NCBI RefSeq assembly: GCF_004123835.1
Contig: NZ_MZMU01000012.1
Location: 62,001 to 126,000, forward strand
DNA length: 64,000 nt
Direction: 5' to 3'
Source of the DNA: Rhizobium leguminosarum
Lineage (GTDB): Bacteria; Pseudomonadota; Alphaproteobacteria; Rhizobiales; Rhizobiaceae
This document shows positions 33,924 through 42,884 of the stretch, piece after piece; within the stretch, counting starts at the first letter, position 1, and each line of letters opens with the position of its first letter. The notes beneath the pieces were generated by a model. That model did not search any database and was not told the origin of the DNA. It saw only the letters and a list, made by a program, of their open reading frames with translations. Both the position numbers and the translations under genes were made by a program.

Positions 33924-35185
33924 CCGGCATCGCCGAGCAAGCATGGTTCCGCGACCCGGCGCTTGGCCGGATCCTAGTGCTTCTCAACGCCGATGGTGGG
34001 GCCGATGGCGGGGAAGCTCGGGTGGTTGGCGGTGCGGTGCGCAACAGCCTGATGGGGCTGCCGGTCAATGATGTCGACATAGCCACGACACTCAGACCGG
34101 AGGCGGTGATGGAGCGGGCGGCGGCGGCTGGCATCAAGGCAGTCCCAACCGGCCTCGAGCACGGCACGGTGACGCTCGTCATCGACGGCAAGCCCTTCGA
34201 GGTGACGACCCTTCGCACCGACGTCGAGACCGACGGACGCCATGCCAAGGTTGCCTTCAGCACCGACTGGAAGGCAGATGCCGAACGGCGGGATCTGACG
34301 ATCAACGCGCTTTATGCCGATGCAAAGGGCGAGGTGGTGGATCTTGTTGGCGGACTTGCCGACATTGAGACGCGCAACATCCGCTTCATCGGCGATGCCG
34401 CAAGGCGTATTGCCGAGGATCATCTGCGCATCCTGCGCTTCTTCCGCTTCTTTGCCTATTACGGTTCCGGACGGCCGGATGCCGAGGGGCTGAAGGCATG
34501 TTCCCTCGCGCGTTCGAAACTGACGACGCTTTCGGCAGAACGCGTCTGGTCTGAACTGCGAAAGCTGCTAGGTGCTGCCGATCCCGGCCGGGCGCTGCTC
34601 TGGATGCGGCAGGTGGCGGTGCTGACGGAAATCCTGCCGGAATCGGAACGATGGGGGATCGATGCGATCCCGTCGCTGATCACCACCGAAAAAGCGCTCG
34701 GCTGGACGCCCGATGCGCTGCTGCGCCTTGCAGCGATCGTGCCGCCCGATGCGGCGCGCATGGAGGCGCTTGCCGCCCGGCTCAAGCTCTCGAATGCGGA
34801 AGCGGCCACTCTCAAGGCCTGGACGATGGCAGCGCCTGTTAATGACGACATGTCACCGGCGGCCTTCGAACGGCTGCTTTACCGCAACGGCGCCGACGGC
34901 ATCACGACGCGGCTGAAGCTGGCGCTTGCGGTTGCGCGCGGCAAGGCTGAAAGTGAATTCGACGAAATGGCGCGGTCGGCGCGGCTTATCAAGCTGCTGG
35001 ACAGGGCAACGCACTGGAAGAAACCGCAGTTTCCGCTGAACGGCGGCGACGTGATTTCGGCAGGAATCGCGTCCGGCCCGCGCGTCGGCGAACTGCTTGC
35101 CGGCCTGGAAAACCAGTGGGTGGAGGAAAACTTCGTTGCCGACCGGGCGGCGCTGCTCGCCCGGCTGCAGGAACGCGTGCAATAA
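33920..35185 (+). CDS. cca: CCA-adding enzyme / tRNA nucleotidyltransferase
   Basis: 421 residues of the class II nucleotidyltransferase family. The head domain has GGAVRNSLMGLPVNDVDIATTL, with the catalytic D.D pair, followed by ERRDLTINALYAD and AARRIAEDHLRILRFFRFFAYYG. It adds or repairs the tRNA 3' CCA end. It begins at ATG 33920 inside the previous stop codon. Its stop (33183-35185 end) abuts the convergent DUF1059 stop with no gap. Confidence 0.92.
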   Translation: MTGIAEQAWFRDPALGRILVLLNADGGADGGEARVVGGAVRNSLMGLPVNDVDIATTLRPEAVMERAAAAGIKAVPTGLEHGTVTLVIDGKPFEVTTLRTDVETDGRHAKVAFSTDWKADAERRDLTINALYADAKGEVVDLVGGLADIETRNIRFIGDAARRIAEDHLRILRFFRFFAYYGSGRPDAEGLKACSLARSKLTTLSAERVWSELRKLLGAADPGRALLWMRQVAVLTEILPESERWGIDAIPSLITTEKALGWTPDALLRLAAIVPPDAARMEALAARLKLSNAEAATLKAWTMAAPVNDDMSPAAFERLLYRNGADGITTRLKLALAVARGKAESEFDEMARSARLIKLLDRATHWKKPQFPLNGGDVISAGIASGPRVGELLAGLENQWVEENFVADRAALLARLQERVQ

Positions 35186-35371
35186 TCAGGCTGCGTTCAC
35201 TTCGTCACGGATGCGAGCCTTGATATTATCCACCATGTTCTCGCGGATCGTGGTTTCGCCGTGAGCATTTTTCAGGTGCTCGACGGCACGGCGGACCACC
35301 TCGGCGTCGCTATCTGCCCGTGTATGCCAGGCGCAGCCGGGAACGAGAGTGCCGCATTCGAAAAGTCGCAT
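35186..35371 (-). CDS. DUF1059 small protein
   Basis: 61 residues from ATG 35371 with GAGGAG upstream. DUF1059 pattern: MRLFECGTLVPGCAWHTRAD with two cysteines, then EVVRRAVEHLKNAHG. Possibly a small metal- or redox-related protein, but no function is known. It is tail to tail with cca. Confidence 0.85.
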   Translation of the reverse strand: MRLFECGTLVPGCAWHTRADSDAEVVRRAVEHLKNAHGETTIRENMVDNIKARIRDEVNAA

Positions 35372-35486
35372 GGTCTTCTCCTCTGTTCGAAACACAACGA
35401 CGATCGCGATCTTACGCGATTTATGAATGTGCGGGGGGAGGGAAGGTTCCGGCCGGCAATCGAGATGCCGGCCAGTAAAGGCCGTG

Positions 35487-35756
35487 TCAGTCGGGCATCG
35501 CCCAGGCTTTGTAGGTATCCAAGAGGTGGCCGGGCATGTTGCTGTTGGCGGCCGCTGCTTCGTTCTGCAGCTGTTCCGGCGACTTTCCGCCAGCCAGCTG
35601 CAGCTTGACCTGCTCGATGAAGCAGGACAGCGGCAGATCCGAGCCGCTCTTGGCCCGCAGTTTCTCCGCGATGCGCGTCAGAAACTCGGACGTGTCGATC
35701 GTGCGGGATGTTTCCTGGACATCCGTAGACGTTGGCGAGCCACTTTGTATCGTCAT
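35487..35756 (-). CDS. Small hypothetical protein
   Basis: 89 residues from ATG 35756, preceded by GGAGGATTGTC, which decides the start; an upstream in-frame start at 35789 lacks one. It is predicted helical and soluble (SEFLTRIAEKLRAKSGSD, FIEQVKLQLAGGKSPEQLQNEA). I do not recognise a family. Monocistronic between the DUF1059 and hemF genes, all on the minus strand. Confidence 0.7.
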   Translation of the reverse strand: MTIQSGSPTSTDVQETSRTIDTSEFLTRIAEKLRAKSGSDLPLSCFIEQVKLQLAGGKSPEQLQNEAAAANSNMPGHLLDTYKAWAMPD

Positions 35757-35859
35757 GACAATCCTCCTCCGATTGTTACGCACATACATATAAAGTTAGG
35801 ACGCACTGAATTTTCGTGAAGGTCTATCACCTCGAATTTATCGACGAGATATCACAGTT

Positions 35860-36771
35860 TCATGGCCAACGCACGACGGGGGGCAGCGATGAGAGAATGG
35901 ATTCAACGTTGCCGCCGGTTTTCAGGCCGAAGATCGTGCCGCGATCATACAGCAGATTGAATTCGACGTAGCGGCCCCGGCGGATCAATTGTTCGTCGCG
36001 ATCGGCCTCTGTCCACAATTTATTGAAGTTGGAGCGGACGATTTTCGGATAAACCATGGCGAAGGCCCGGCCGACATCACGCGTGAAGGCGAAATCGGCG
36101 TCCCAGCCGCCGGCTTCCTCGCTCGAATGCAGCCAGTCGTAGAAGATGCCGCCGATGCCGCGGGCCTCGTTGCGGTGTTTCAGGAAGAAATATTCGTCGC
36201 ACCAGGCCTTGTAGGCATCGTAATCGGCGACGGCATGATTGCGGCAGGCGATCTCCATGGCCTTGTGAAAGAGCTGGCTATCCTCGTCCTCCTGCGTGCG
36301 GCGGCGCGACAGCACCGGCGTCAGGTCGGCCCCGCCGCCGAACCAGCGGCTGGTGGTGACGACCATGCGCGTGTTCATATGCACGGCCGGAACGTTGGGG
36401 TTCACGGGATGGGCGATCAACGAGATGCCCGAGGCCCAGAAACGCGGATCGTCCTTGGCGCCGGGTATCTGCGCGCGGAAATCCGGGGCGAATTCGCCGT
36501 AGACGGTGGAGGTATGGACGCCGACCTTTTCGAAGACGCGACCTTCCATCATCGACATCCGGCCACCGCCGCCGGCACCATTTTCGCGTGACCAGTCCTT
36601 GGCAACGAAGCGGCCGGGTTCCTGGTCGGAGAGCGGCCCTTCCAACTCGTCCTCGAGGGCCTCGAAGGAGGCGCAGATCGCATCGCGCAATCCCTCGAAC
36701 CAATTGCGGGCGGCAGCCTTCTTGTCTTCGATATCGTCAGGCAAGCCGATCGGCAGTTCGGGTCTTTCCAT
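35860..36771 (-). CDS. hemF: Oxygen-dependent coproporphyrinogen III oxidase
   Basis: 303 residues, the usual length. Converts coproporphyrinogen III to protoporphyrinogen IX using oxygen in heme synthesis. Family segments are [43 protein letters not shown] and [16 protein letters not shown]. Start ATG 36771 has a GGAGGC stretch further upstream. The oxygen-independent counterpart is not in this window. Confidence 0.96.
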   Translation of the reverse strand: MERPELPIGLPDDIEDKKAAARNWFEGLRDAICASFEALEDELEGPLSDQEPGRFVAKDWSRENGAGGGGRMSMMEGRVFEKVGVHTSTVYGEFAPDFRAQIPGAKDDPRFWASGISLIAHPVNPNVPAVHMNTRMVVTTSRWFGGGADLTPVLSRRRTQEDEDSQLFHKAMEIACRNHAVADYDAYKAWCDEYFFLKHRNEARGIGGIFYDWLHSSEEAGGWDADFAFTRDVGRAFAMVYPKIVRSNFNKLWTEADRDEQLIRRGRYVEFNLLYDRGTIFGLKTGGNVESILSSLPPVVRWP

Positions 36772-36945
36772 TTACGCCTCCGACGGTCGGCATCTCCTTT
36801 AGAGGCGACTCGCTCATTCTTCATTGCACGCCATGATTAGCAGTTGATGCTGCATCTCGCCAAGCCGAGGCAAGCACCCGGCGCTTCCAAGATTCGACTC
36901 GCAAATCGAGAATTTCGATATTACCTTTTCCGAGGAGGTAGTTTG

Positions 36946-37206
36946 ATGAAAAAAGTTCCAGGGCCTCCGTCCTTCGACGGCCTGAAGCGCAGGATAGCGA
37001 GACATCGGGCGGAAAATCCCCCGAGCAAGAAAGACCATTTCGTGCGTGAGACATATTGCCTCGGTCTCATGGACGCACGCGCCAAGGCGCGCGAATGGTT
37101 CGACGAATATCCGAAAGCCGCTTACTGGACCGAGGTGGAAAGCTGGCGCCAGCTCGACGGCGACCAGATCGAATTCACCATGCGCCGATTGCCTTCAGCC
37201 GACTGA
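36946..37206 (+). CDS. Small hypothetical protein
   Basis: 86 residues from ATG 36946, preceded by GAGGAGG at about seven bases; the longer open frame upstream has no such site. It is charged and soluble (PGPPSFDGLKRRIARHRAEN, RETYCLGLMDARAKAREWFDEYPKAAYWTEVESW). Its abundance of Lys/Arg and Trp hints at a small cytoplasmic protein. No family recognised. It ends three bases before the convergent phosphate-cotransporter stop. Confidence 0.75.
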   Translation: MKKVPGPPSFDGLKRRIARHRAENPPSKKDHFVRETYCLGLMDARAKAREWFDEYPKAAYWTEVESWRQLDGDQIEFTMRRLPSAD

Positions 37207-37209
37207 CCG

Positions 37210-38856
37210 TCACTTTGCAGTCGCCCGCACGCGGCTTTCGATCAGCAGGCCGTTTTCATCCATGATCGGATGCGCCACCGAGACGATGTGGGCGTTGATG
37301 CGCTTCAGGTCGCGCAGCATGTCGAGATGCAGCGAACTCGTCTGCAGGCTGTCGGCGCGGCCGTCACGCAGGCGTTCGAGGTGGCGCTCGGCAGACTGTT
37401 TCTCCATCCGGCGCACTTCGACCTTTACCTCCATCATCTGGCGCGCGAGATTGAAATCGCGGGTGACGAAGATCGTCTGGGCGACGCGCAGATTGTCGAT
37501 GGTCAGGTCGAACAGCTTGCGCAGTTCCTGATGACCATCCTCGGAAAATTTCAGGCCAAGGGAGATCTTTTTCGCCACCTGCTCCAGCAAGCCCTTCTCG
37601 ATGATATCGCCCATATGTTCGAGGTTGATTGCATAATCGATGACGACGATCGAGCGGCGGGCATTCTCGTCGCTGAGACCCTCGCGGCCGAGCTTCGAGA
37701 GGTAGACCTTCACCGCCTGCTGCAGCCGGTCGACGCGCTCTTCGAGGGCGGATATCTCGGCAAGCTTCGATGCGTCGTTACGCTCGAAAGCTTCGGAGAC
37801 CCGGATCAGCATGCGCTCGATGAGGTCACCGACGCCGAGCACTTCGCGGGTGGCGCTGGCAAGGGCAACGACCGGCGTCGAAAGCTCCTGCGCATCCAGA
37901 TATTTCGGGGCGCTGTCGGGCTCGGCCTGATCCGGCACCAGCCGGGCCATCAGGGCGGCGAGCTGCCGGGAGAATGGCCAGGCCAGCGCCGCCAGCAGAA
38001 GGTTGAAGGCAAGATGGGCGTCGACGGGCAGCTTGGCAGGGCCGAAGGGCAGCATTTGGATGAGTTCCGCGCCATATCCCGCCAGCGGCAAGGCGATGAG
38101 GCAGCCAAGCGTGCGGACGGCGAGATTGCCGAGGGTGACGCGCCGAGCCGAAACCGGGCCGGACAATGTCGCGACGACAGGCGGTATTGCGCCGCCGAGA
38201 TTGGCGCCGAGCACGAGCACGATGACGAGTTCGGCGGAGACCATACCGGCCGAGGCGAGCGACAGGATGAGCACCACCACCGCAAGGCTCGACGAGGACG
38301 CGAAGGCAAGTGCTGCCGAGACGATCATTGCCACGGGCAGGGCGCCGTCCAGCAGGCCGATGAAGGCGGCAAGGGCGGGAGAAGCGCGCATCGGCTCCGT
38401 CGCAAGGCCAAGGAGGTGCAGCGACAACAGCATCAGCCCGATGCCGATCAGCGCTGTACCGCCGCCCTGGCTGGCGCTGGAACGGCCGCGGCAAAGCACG
38501 ATGCCAACAAGAATCAGAAGCGGAGAGAGCCATTCGATGCCCGTTGCCACGATCCAGGCGGTGATCGCCGTGCCGACATTGGCGCCGAGCAGGACGATCT
38601 GCGCCATGCGCGGCTTGATCAGGTCACGCTCGACGAAGGAGGCCGTCATCAGCGCTGTCGCGGTGGAGCTCTGCAGCGCGATGGTTGCGACGAGGCCTGA
38701 CAGGAAAGAACGAAGGCTGCCGCGCGTGCCGGTCGCCAGACCTGTTCTCAGGCGGGCGCCGAAGGCCCTGGACACGCCATCCTTCACCTGCGCGAGGCCG
38801 AACAGCAGCAAGGCCACGGCGCCGAACAGGTTGATCATGATGATTGTAGAGTCCAT
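37210..38856 (-). CDS. Na/Pi cotransporter-family protein with PhoU-like C-terminus
   Basis: 548 residues. Residues 1-310 carry about eight to ten membrane segments in two inverted Na/Pi cotransporter repeats (FLSGLVATIALQSSTATALMTASFV and LVLGANLGGAIPPVVATLSG mark the QSST-type motifs). The C-terminal 200 residues are PhoU-like helices (EALEERVDRLQQAVKVYL, INLEHMGDIIEKGLLEQV). Likely sodium-driven phosphate movement, with the PhoU-like domain regulatory. Large open frames on the opposite strand are shadows. Confidence 0.9.
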   Translation of the reverse strand: MDSTIIMINLFGAVALLLFGLAQVKDGVSRAFGARLRTGLATGTRGSLRSFLSGLVATIALQSSTATALMTASFVERDLIKPRMAQIVLLGANVGTAITAWIVATGIEWLSPLLILVGIVLCRGRSSASQGGGTALIGIGLMLLSLHLLGLATEPMRASPALAAFIGLLDGALPVAMIVSAALAFASSSSLAVVVLILSLASAGMVSAELVIVLVLGANLGGAIPPVVATLSGPVSARRVTLGNLAVRTLGCLIALPLAGYGAELIQMLPFGPAKLPVDAHLAFNLLLAALAWPFSRQLAALMARLVPDQAEPDSAPKYLDAQELSTPVVALASATREVLGVGDLIERMLIRVSEAFERNDASKLAEISALEERVDRLQQAVKVYLSKLGREGLSDENARRSIVVIDYAINLEHMGDIIEKGLLEQVAKKISLGLKFSEDGHQELRKLFDLTIDNLRVAQTIFVTRDFNLARQMMEVKVEVRRMEKQSAERHLERLRDGRADSLQTSSLHLDMLRDLKRINAHIVSVAHPIMDENGLLIESRVRATAK

Positions 38857-39070
38857 TTTGTTGTTTTTATTCTTCTTTCACAGATCTGGAGAAATGCTGT
38901 TTTCCTCACATGGCCGTTCCAACTTATTGGAATCATGGAAGCCAATGCTCAATTTTTGATTGCCCGGCTAATAAATATACGCCGGTTTGACGGATAGACA
39001 ACGTTATTCTGCGACATATTCGGGAGCAGATCGGCAATTCCGCGGGCTCCGCTCTGCCAGATGGCGTCCG

Positions 39071-39532
39071 TCAGGCCCAGACGGTTTGGCGCATTGCCTC
39101 GCCGACGATCATGGCGGCCGAGACGGCGACGTTGATCGACCGCTGGCCTTCGATCATCGGGATCAGGATGCGGGCGTCGGCCCTCTCATGCACCTGGTCC
39201 GGCACGCCGGCGCTTTCGCGACCGAAGAGCAGGACATCGTCCGGGCGGAAAGCAAGATCGGTGTAGCGCTCCGCAGCCTTGGTCGAGGCGAGGATCAGGC
39301 GGCGGCCGGTGGTTAGACGCCACGCCTCGAAGCGGTCCCAGCTGACATGGCGGGTGAGGGCGGCGGCGGCGATATAGTCCATGCCAGCCCGTTTCAGGTT
39401 GCGGTCGGAGATGTCGAAGCCGGCGGGCTCGATCAGATCGACCGCGAAGCCAAGGCAGGCGGCAAGACGCAGGATGGTGCCAGTATTGCCGGGAATATCC
39501 GGCTGATAGAGTGCCAGTCTGAGTGAAATCAT
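39071..39532 (-). CDS. trmL: tRNA (cytidine/uridine-34-2'-O)-methyltransferase
   Basis: 153 residues of the SPOUT (alpha/beta knot) family. Motifs: LYQPDIPGNTGTILRLAACLGFAVDLIEPAGFD for the N-terminal part and LLFGRESAGVPDQV, with ARILIPMIEGQRSINVAVSAAM forming the knot. It methylates the wobble base of tRNA-Leu species in relatives. It stands alone with about 200 bases before the next gene on its 3' side. Confidence 0.92.
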   Translation of the reverse strand: MISLRLALYQPDIPGNTGTILRLAACLGFAVDLIEPAGFDISDRNLKRAGMDYIAAAALTRHVSWDRFEAWRLTTGRRLILASTKAAERYTDLAFRPDDVLLFGRESAGVPDQVHERADARILIPMIEGQRSINVAVSAAMIVGEAMRQTVWA

Positions 39533-39918
39533 GATGCGCCGTCTTCCCGCTTTCGCCGCTCAAGGCCTAATGCAACTGTGATTTCGGCGCAACAGGGCGC
39601 GTTTTGACCCGAAGAGATGAAATTTTTGGCAGAAGAGGGCTGGAAAATTCCTCGTTTTCGCGTTATCGGTGCATATCTTCAATCGCCAGCAAGGAGCGCC
39701 AGAATGAATATTTTGCTGTATGTGCGCCTCCCGGCCGTGATGCCAAGCGGTGCGATTTTCCGCCGATAGTGCGGGTTTCTTCCCTGAATTTCCTTTTTTG
39801 ATCCATTGTGCGGCTGTCTCAGCCTCGCCCCTTGAACGTTCGGTTCCCATATGTGCTTGCATAGCGCTGGGATGGCGCGAAGCCGGGAGCCGGAACGCTG
39901 ACGTTTCGGAGCAATTTC
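39533..39918. other. Long intergenic region upstream of the first ABC exporter
   Basis: 386 bases separate trmL from the ABC gene, whose promoters must lie here. A 21-codon ORF with a good ribosome binding site sits in the middle and is listed separately. Otherwise I see no repeat, riboswitch-like fold or terminator I can support. Confidence 0.5.
39704..39769 (+). CDS. Candidate 21-residue small ORF
   Basis: ATG 39704 follows AAGGAG at seven bases, a good site. The frame encodes MNILLYVRLPAVMPSGAIFRR and stops at TAG 39767. It precedes the ABC exporter gene by 150 bases on the same strand. It has no rare-codon or repeated-residue pattern that would suggest an attenuator. Could be a real small protein or chance. 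Confidence 0.35.
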   Translation: MNILLYVRLPAVMPSGAIFRR

Positions 39919-41775
39919 ATGTTTGGCTGGTTCGAACAGCGACTCAATCCCTTTCCAAGCGAGGACCCTGTCGCCCCGCCGAAAGGTCTCTTTGCCTTTT
40001 GCTGGCATTACAGCAAGCCGGCTGCGCCCTGGCTCGGCCTGATGGCCGTGCTGACCGCGCTGATCGCTATCGGCGAAGTGGCGCTGTTCCAGTTCCTCGG
40101 CGACATCGTCGACTGGCTGACCAATGCCGACCGCGCCACATTCCTGGAGAGAGAAGGCCACAAGCTTTTCTGGATGGCGGCGCTGGTGCTGATCGGCCTG
40201 CCTGTGGTAGCCGGGCTCGATTCGCTCATCATGCACCAGATGATGCTCGGCAATTATCCGATGATCGCACGCTGGCAGATGCACCGCTTCCTGCTGCGCC
40301 ACAGCATGTCGTTCTTCGCCAACGAATTTGCCGGGCGTGTCGCCACCAAGGTGATGCAGACCTCGCTTGCCGTACGCGAAACGGTGATGAAGATCCTCGA
40401 CGTCTTCGTCTATGTCGTCACCTACTTCCTGACGATGATCATCGTGATCGCAGCGGCGGACTGGCGGCTGATGATCCCGATCCTCGTCTGGCTCGCGGTC
40501 TATATCAGCATCGTCGCCTATTTCGTGCCGCGGCTTCGCAAGATCGCGGCGGCGCAGGCGGATGCGCGTTCGATGATGACGGGCCGCGTGGTCGACAGCT
40601 ATACGAATATCGCGACGGTCAAGCTGTTTTCGCATGCGGGCCGCGAGGAGGTCTATGCCAAGGAGGGCATGGACGAGTTCCTGCAGACCGTGCACAAGCA
40701 GATGCGCAAGGTGACGCTCTTCCACATCTTCGTCTATGTGAACAACTGCGTTGCGCTCTTCGTCATCTCGGGCCTGTCGATCTGGTTCTGGCTGAACGGG
40801 GCGATCTCGGTCGGCGCCATCGCCATCGCCATCGGTCTTGCCATGCGCGTCAACGGCATGTCGCAATGGATCATGTGGGAAGTCTCGGCGCTGTTCGAGA
40901 ATATCGGCACGGTCTATGACGGCATGGAGATGATGAGCAAACAGCACGACATCGTCGACAAGCCGGGCGCACCCACCCTGACGGCGAAGAAGGGCGCGAT
41001 CCGCTACGACCGCATCCGCTTCCACTACGGCAAGAGCAAGGGCGTCATCGACAACCTGTCGCTCGACATCAAGGCAGGCGAGAAGGTCGGTCTGGTCGGC
41101 CGTTCCGGCGCCGGCAAGACGACGCTGATGAACCTGCTGCTGCGCTTTTACGATCTGGAGGACGGCCGCATCACCATCGATGGGCAGGACATCGCCGGCG
41201 TCTCGCAGGAAAGCCTGCGTTCGCTGATCGGCGTGGTGACGCAGGACACCTCGCTGCTGCATCGCTCGATCCGCGACAACATCGCCTATGGTCGTCCCGA
41301 AGCAACGGACGCCGAGGTGATCGAGGCCGCCAAACGCGCCAATGCCTGGGAGTTCATCGAAGGCCTCGTCGACATGCAAGGCCGCGCGGGGCTCGACGCG
41401 CAGGTCGGCGAACGCGGCGTCAAGCTCTCCGGCGGCCAGCGGCAGCGCGTCGCGATCGCCCGCGTCTTCCTGAAGGACGCGCCGATCCTGGTGCTCGACG
41501 AGGCGACCTCGGCGCTCGATTCGGAAGTCGAGGCGGCGATCCAGGAAAACCTCTTCGCCTTGATGGAGGGCAAGACGGTGATCGCCATCGCCCACCGGCT
41601 GTCAACGCTGACGGAGATGGACCGGCTGATCGTGCTCGACAAGGGCCGGATCATCGAGGCCGGCTCGCACAGCGAACTGATCGAGGCAGGCGGCATCTAT
41701 GCCGACCTCTGGAACCGCCAGTCCGGCGGCTTCCTCTCCGATCACGCCGACGAAGCGGAAGAGGCCGCGGAATAA
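39919..41775 (+). CDS. ABC exporter, fused permease and ATPase (first copy)
   Basis: 618 residues: six membrane segments in about residues 30-330 and a nucleotide-binding domain from about 355. Walker A is GRSGAGKTT (near 395), signature LSGGQRQRVAIARV and Walker B ILVLDEATSALD. A half-transporter that should work as a homodimer or as a heterodimer with the paralog at 42885. Both share WPF-independent features such as YDRIRFHYGKSKG/FRYGKGH before the NBD and QDTSLLHRS. Substrate unknown; related proteins are annotated as multidrug or lipid exporters. Confidence 0.92.
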   Translation: MFGWFEQRLNPFPSEDPVAPPKGLFAFCWHYSKPAAPWLGLMAVLTALIAIGEVALFQFLGDIVDWLTNADRATFLEREGHKLFWMAALVLIGLPVVAGLDSLIMHQMMLGNYPMIARWQMHRFLLRHSMSFFANEFAGRVATKVMQTSLAVRETVMKILDVFVYVVTYFLTMIIVIAAADWRLMIPILVWLAVYISIVAYFVPRLRKIAAAQADARSMMTGRVVDSYTNIATVKLFSHAGREEVYAKEGMDEFLQTVHKQMRKVTLFHIFVYVNNCVALFVISGLSIWFWLNGAISVGAIAIAIGLAMRVNGMSQWIMWEVSALFENIGTVYDGMEMMSKQHDIVDKPGAPTLTAKKGAIRYDRIRFHYGKSKGVIDNLSLDIKAGEKVGLVGRSGAGKTTLMNLLLRFYDLEDGRITIDGQDIAGVSQESLRSLIGVVTQDTSLLHRSIRDNIAYGRPEATDAEVIEAAKRANAWEFIEGLVDMQGRAGLDAQVGERGVKLSGGQRQRVAIARVFLKDAPILVLDEATSALDSEVEAAIQENLFALMEGKTVIAIAHRLSTLTEMDRLIVLDKGRIIEAGSHSELIEAGGIYADLWNRQSGGFLSDHADEAEEAAE

Positions 41776-41809
41776 AGCTCGGCCTTCCCTGCGGAAACGG
41801 GGAGGGCTG

Positions 41810-41832
41810 CTTAACTGTTGAGAACAATTAAG
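41810..41832. promoter_or_regulatory. Inverted repeat overlapping the parD -35 box
   Basis: CTTAACTGTT (41810-41819) and AACAATTAAG (41823-41832) are ten-base arms with one mismatch around GAG. A promoter-like TTGAGA (41818-41823), 17 bases, CTACAT (41841-41846) overlaps it. This is the position expected for an operator bound by the antitoxin to repress its own operon. Confidence 0.6.
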
Positions 41833-41873
41833 AAGCTGTGCTACATTTCCTGGTCTCAACAAGGATATCGCCC

Positions 41874-42143
41874 ATGGCGACCGTGACGATTTCACTGCCA
41901 GACAGCCTCAAGGCTTTTGTCGAAAGTCAGATGGCTAGCAAGGGCTATGGCAATGTCAGCGAATATTTCCGCGGCCTCGTTCGTGATGCGCAGGCGCGCG
42001 AAAACGAGGCGCGGCTCGAGGCTTTGCTGCTCGAGGGCCTGGCATCGGGTGATGCCGTGGAGGCAACGCCGGCATTCTGGAGCGATCTGAGAAAAGATGC
42101 CGCGCAGTTGCTAGCCGCGCAGAGCAAAAAGAAGTCGCCGTGA
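41874..42143 (+). CDS. ParD-family antitoxin
   Basis: 89 residues from ATG 41874. It begins with a ribbon-helix-helix DNA-binding domain (ATVTISLPDSLKAFVESQMASKGYGNVSEYFRGLV) and ends in a region for toxin binding. The stop overlaps the toxin start (GTGA). The dyad at 41810-41832 is its likely operator. An in-frame start at 41838 adds residues not typical of the family. Confidence 0.88.
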   Translation: MATVTISLPDSLKAFVESQMASKGYGNVSEYFRGLVRDAQARENEARLEALLLEGLASGDAVEATPAFWSDLRKDAAQLLAAQSKKKSP

Positions 42144-42454
42144 GACTTACAGTCAAGCCGGCAGCTCGCAACGATATTCTGTTGCAGCTTGCCTATCTTG
42201 CGGAGCATGGCGGAGAGGAGCTCGGTCTGCGGTTCCTGCATGCGACCGAGCAGTCTTTCACACGCCTTCTCGACTATCCTCATTCCGGCACGCCTAAAAC
42301 ATTCGTCAATTCGCATTTGACGGGCGTTAGATCATGGCCTGTTTCAGATTTTGAGGATATTCGCGCTTATTATATCGTTGAGAGTGAAGCAGTTACGATC
42401 TTGCGCGTTCTGCACGGCCGCCGGGATGTTATCGCCATTTTTGGCGAGGATTGA
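42140..42454 (+). CDS. ParE/RelE-family toxin
   Basis: 104 residues from GTG 42140 inside the antitoxin stop. It follows the RelE/ParE fold: RLTVKPAARNDILLQLAYLAEHGGEELGLRF, then LLDYPHSGTP and a C-terminal IRAYYIVESEAVTILRVLHGRRD. ParE toxins inhibit gyrase and RelE toxins cleave mRNA; the pattern fits ParE better given its partner. The conserved C-terminal Arg-Arg is present (GRRD). Confidence 0.88.
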   Translation: MRLTVKPAARNDILLQLAYLAEHGGEELGLRFLHATEQSFTRLLDYPHSGTPKTFVNSHLTGVRSWPVSDFEDIRAYYIVESEAVTILRVLHGRRDVIAIFGED

Positions 42455-42491
42455 CGCCCGCCGACGACCATGCGGAGCTCATTTTTTCCGC

Positions 42492-42722
42492 TCACAGACT
42501 GTCGGCCCAATCGATCACGCGGTGAGTTTCGACGACCACCATGGTGTTGGCGGCGGCGATCGTGCGCAGCGCGACCAGGCGGCGGTGCTCCTCCTGATCG
42601 ATCCAGGTGGCAATGGCTTCGGCGACGATCTCGTCGCGCGGCAACCCCAGGGCGAATGCCAGGGCATCCAGCCTTTCTGCAAGCGGAAGCGGAACATGCA
42701 CATCGAGCATTTTCGTTTCCAT
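42492..42722 (-). CDS. Orphan ribbon-helix-helix (CopG/ParD-like) protein
   Basis: 76 residues. It starts METKMLDVHVPLPLAERLDAL, with a strand-helix-helix DNA-binding pattern (LPRDEIVAEAIATWIDQEEHR). It ends VVVETHRVIDWADSL, a form reminiscent of the C-terminal tails of chromosomal antitoxins but shortened. No toxin gene follows: the ParE gene lies on the other strand 37 bases beyond its end. It may be a leftover of a second toxin-antitoxin module or a stand-alone regulator. Confidence 0.72.
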   Translation of the reverse strand: METKMLDVHVPLPLAERLDALAFALGLPRDEIVAEAIATWIDQEEHRRLVALRTIAAANTMVVVETHRVIDWADSL

Positions 42723-42884
42723 GGAAGTGGTCTCCGGTAAAGCGCGATCGTAACGTCAGATTGTGACCGGTTCGGGGGCATTCAATGGGTATGCCGCCGA
42801 TGTTACCGATAATTACCAAAATATAACATTCTGTCCGCTTTTCATTCCCTTTGCCGGTCCGGCTAATCCGCCTATATCGCTTCT

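Noticed and set aside
37270..38700. 476-codon open frame opposite the Na/Pi cotransporter
   Set aside because: Shadow with no recognisable domain; the minus-strand gene has intact membrane segments and family motifs.
39679..41595. 638-codon open frame opposite the first ABC exporter
   Set aside because: Composition rich in His/Arg/Asp, no family resemblance, fully covered by the exporter gene.
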